Origin: Calothrix membranacea FACHB-236
GTDB lineage: Bacteria > Cyanobacteriota > Cyanobacteriia > Cyanobacteriales > Nostocaceae
Assembly: GCF_014696315.1 (NCBI RefSeq)
Contig: NZ_JACJPX010000059.1
Coordinates: 1-51,679 of the forward strand
DNA: 51,679 nt
Direction of reading: 5' to 3'
Shown here: in pieces, positions 50,796 through 51,679 of the stretch
Position numbering within the stretch: position 1 is the stretch's first letter
How the letters are laid out: the number at the start of each line of letters is the position of its first letter
Position numbers and translations under genes: made by a program
Notes under the pieces: model-generated
Seen by the model: the letters and a program-made list of their open reading frames with translations, nothing else
Database searches by the model: none
Told to the model about the DNA's origin: nothing

Positions 50796-51679
50796 GATTA
50801 TTTGGGACTGGTTAGATGCAATCAGTATCGTCATGATTTCACTTAAACACAGACTTCTCGCCCGAATCCTTCTTTTTCCTCCATTTAGCAACAGCTTTTT
50901 ATGCCATTGGCTTTCAAACGCCTTACAGAAATCATATACATGGCAGAATAAAGATTCTAAACTAAACATAGTACAGGTGCGGGATTTGACGTTATTTTCA
51001 GCTTACTACCTGTCTTTTTACTTATCCCGAACTCAGGTTAAGCAAAGTTTGTATGGTGACAAGCTCTTTCTCACAGTTTCTAGTGTACGCAGTGCATTAT
51101 GCCTACTTAGATATTGATATTTTGAGGAATCTTGGAAGGTAGCAAATACTCATAAGCTAATAACCTTTCGCTACTTTGATTACGTTGCCGAATTTGCTGC
51201 TCTATCGTGCTTGAGATGATGATGCGCCACAGACAGGAGTACCTAAACACTGCTTCACAAAATTATTAACGCTTGTGGAAAATTTTCCTCAACCGTCTTT
51301 TTGCAACAGAATGAATATGGTTAGCTGAGTTCCGGAAGTAAATAGGAACTCAACCGGAACTTTAACGCTCAAAACATAGACCTGACAAAGAAATTTAAGC
51401 GCTGCTTAATTACGTCTGGCTAATATCAAGATTTATGAAAACTGCAAAACCAGGCAAAATTACTTCAATACAACTTTTAGGTCAAATCAACACCCCACTG
51501 AATTCAAATCAGGTAGGGTTGGAATAAAACAAGCACAAAATCTGCCAACGAAAAGAAAAAGTACTATTCAACATCGCATAAGTAAGTCGGCATAAAAAAA
51601 CCAAACTATGTGAAGATAAGTAAATACGTAGAATATATCTACTAAGGTCACTTGTATATGGGCGCTCGTTTAAGGGTAT
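50796..51679. other. Right-end region without a supported gene
   Basis: An open frame at 50794-51117 starts in the terminator and lacks a ribosome-binding site, so it is not called. A 30-codon frame at 51435-51527 (MKTAKPGKITSIQLLGQ) may be a fragment. Nothing else is recognised. Confidence 0.45.

Noticed and set aside
50794-51117. 107-residue open frame after the Na/Pi symporter
   Set aside because: It starts within the terminator hairpin, has no ribosome-binding site and its composition is not protein-like.

Overview
The window looks like a chromosomal stretch of a filamentous, probably heterocyst-forming, cyanobacterium (order Nostocales). The signs are many HIP1 octamers (GCGATCGC), numerous copies of the short tandem repeats typical of Nostoc/Anabaena-type genomes, and close matches to Anabaena families (the NucA/NuiA nuclease-inhibitor pair, DUF5132, a HetC-like exporter). 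This is inferred from sequence features alone; no database search was run.

Layout. (1) 1-9.6 kb and 13.8-20.0 kb: a phosphate-stress block. It holds polyphosphate kinase, a secreted DUF2252 protein, a DUF6174 protein, a frameshifted secreted protein, nuiA facing nucA, a secreted metallophosphoesterase, a PhnD-type lipoprotein overlapping a histidine kinase, and a large beta-propeller/phosphoesterase. (2) 9.6-13.7 kb: a gene-poor stretch with two related hairpin-rich elements, WD40 and DUF5132 gene fragments, and an IS4-type insertion sequence next to extra copies of its own end. (3) 20.3-26.8 kb: a VirB10/TrbI-like protein, a membrane protein and a three-gene Fe3+-type ABC importer. (4) 27.1-42.6 kb: a ribosomal peptide (RiPP) island with five candidate precursor peptides, two different maturation systems and one shared exporter. 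(5) 43.1-50.8 kb: phosphate scavenging again, with an RTX-tailed extracellular nuclease, a Tat-exported PhoD phosphatase and a Na/Pi symporter.

Phosphate theme. Arrays of TTAAC-type octamers at exact 11-bp spacing, the known layout of cyanobacterial Pho boxes, lie upstream of ppk, the 8.4-kb phosphoesterase, the PhnD/kinase pair, the 17-kb phosphoesterase, phoD and the Na/Pi symporter. Weaker ones precede the DUF2252 gene and the iron-type importer. The genes together make sense as extracellular DNA/RNA and phosphoester breakdown, phosphate import, and polyphosphate storage.

RiPP theme. On the plus strand, two Nif11-leader precursors with Tyr-Gly motifs and one unrelated double-glycine precursor sit next to a Cys-rich protein and a radical SAM/SPASM enzyme. 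This resembles splicease (PlpX-type) clusters that remove tyramine at X-Tyr-Gly. On the minus strand, two further double-glycine precursors without any cysteine accompany an APH-like kinase and a HopA1-family protein, the split Ser/Thr dehydratase pair known from class V lanthipeptides and thioamitides. An aldo/keto reductase, two parvulin-type isomerases, an HlyD protein and a cNMP-domain/C39-peptidase ABC exporter complete the island. Two maturation chemistries feeding one exporter, one of them acting on Cys-free cores, is the most novel feature of the window.
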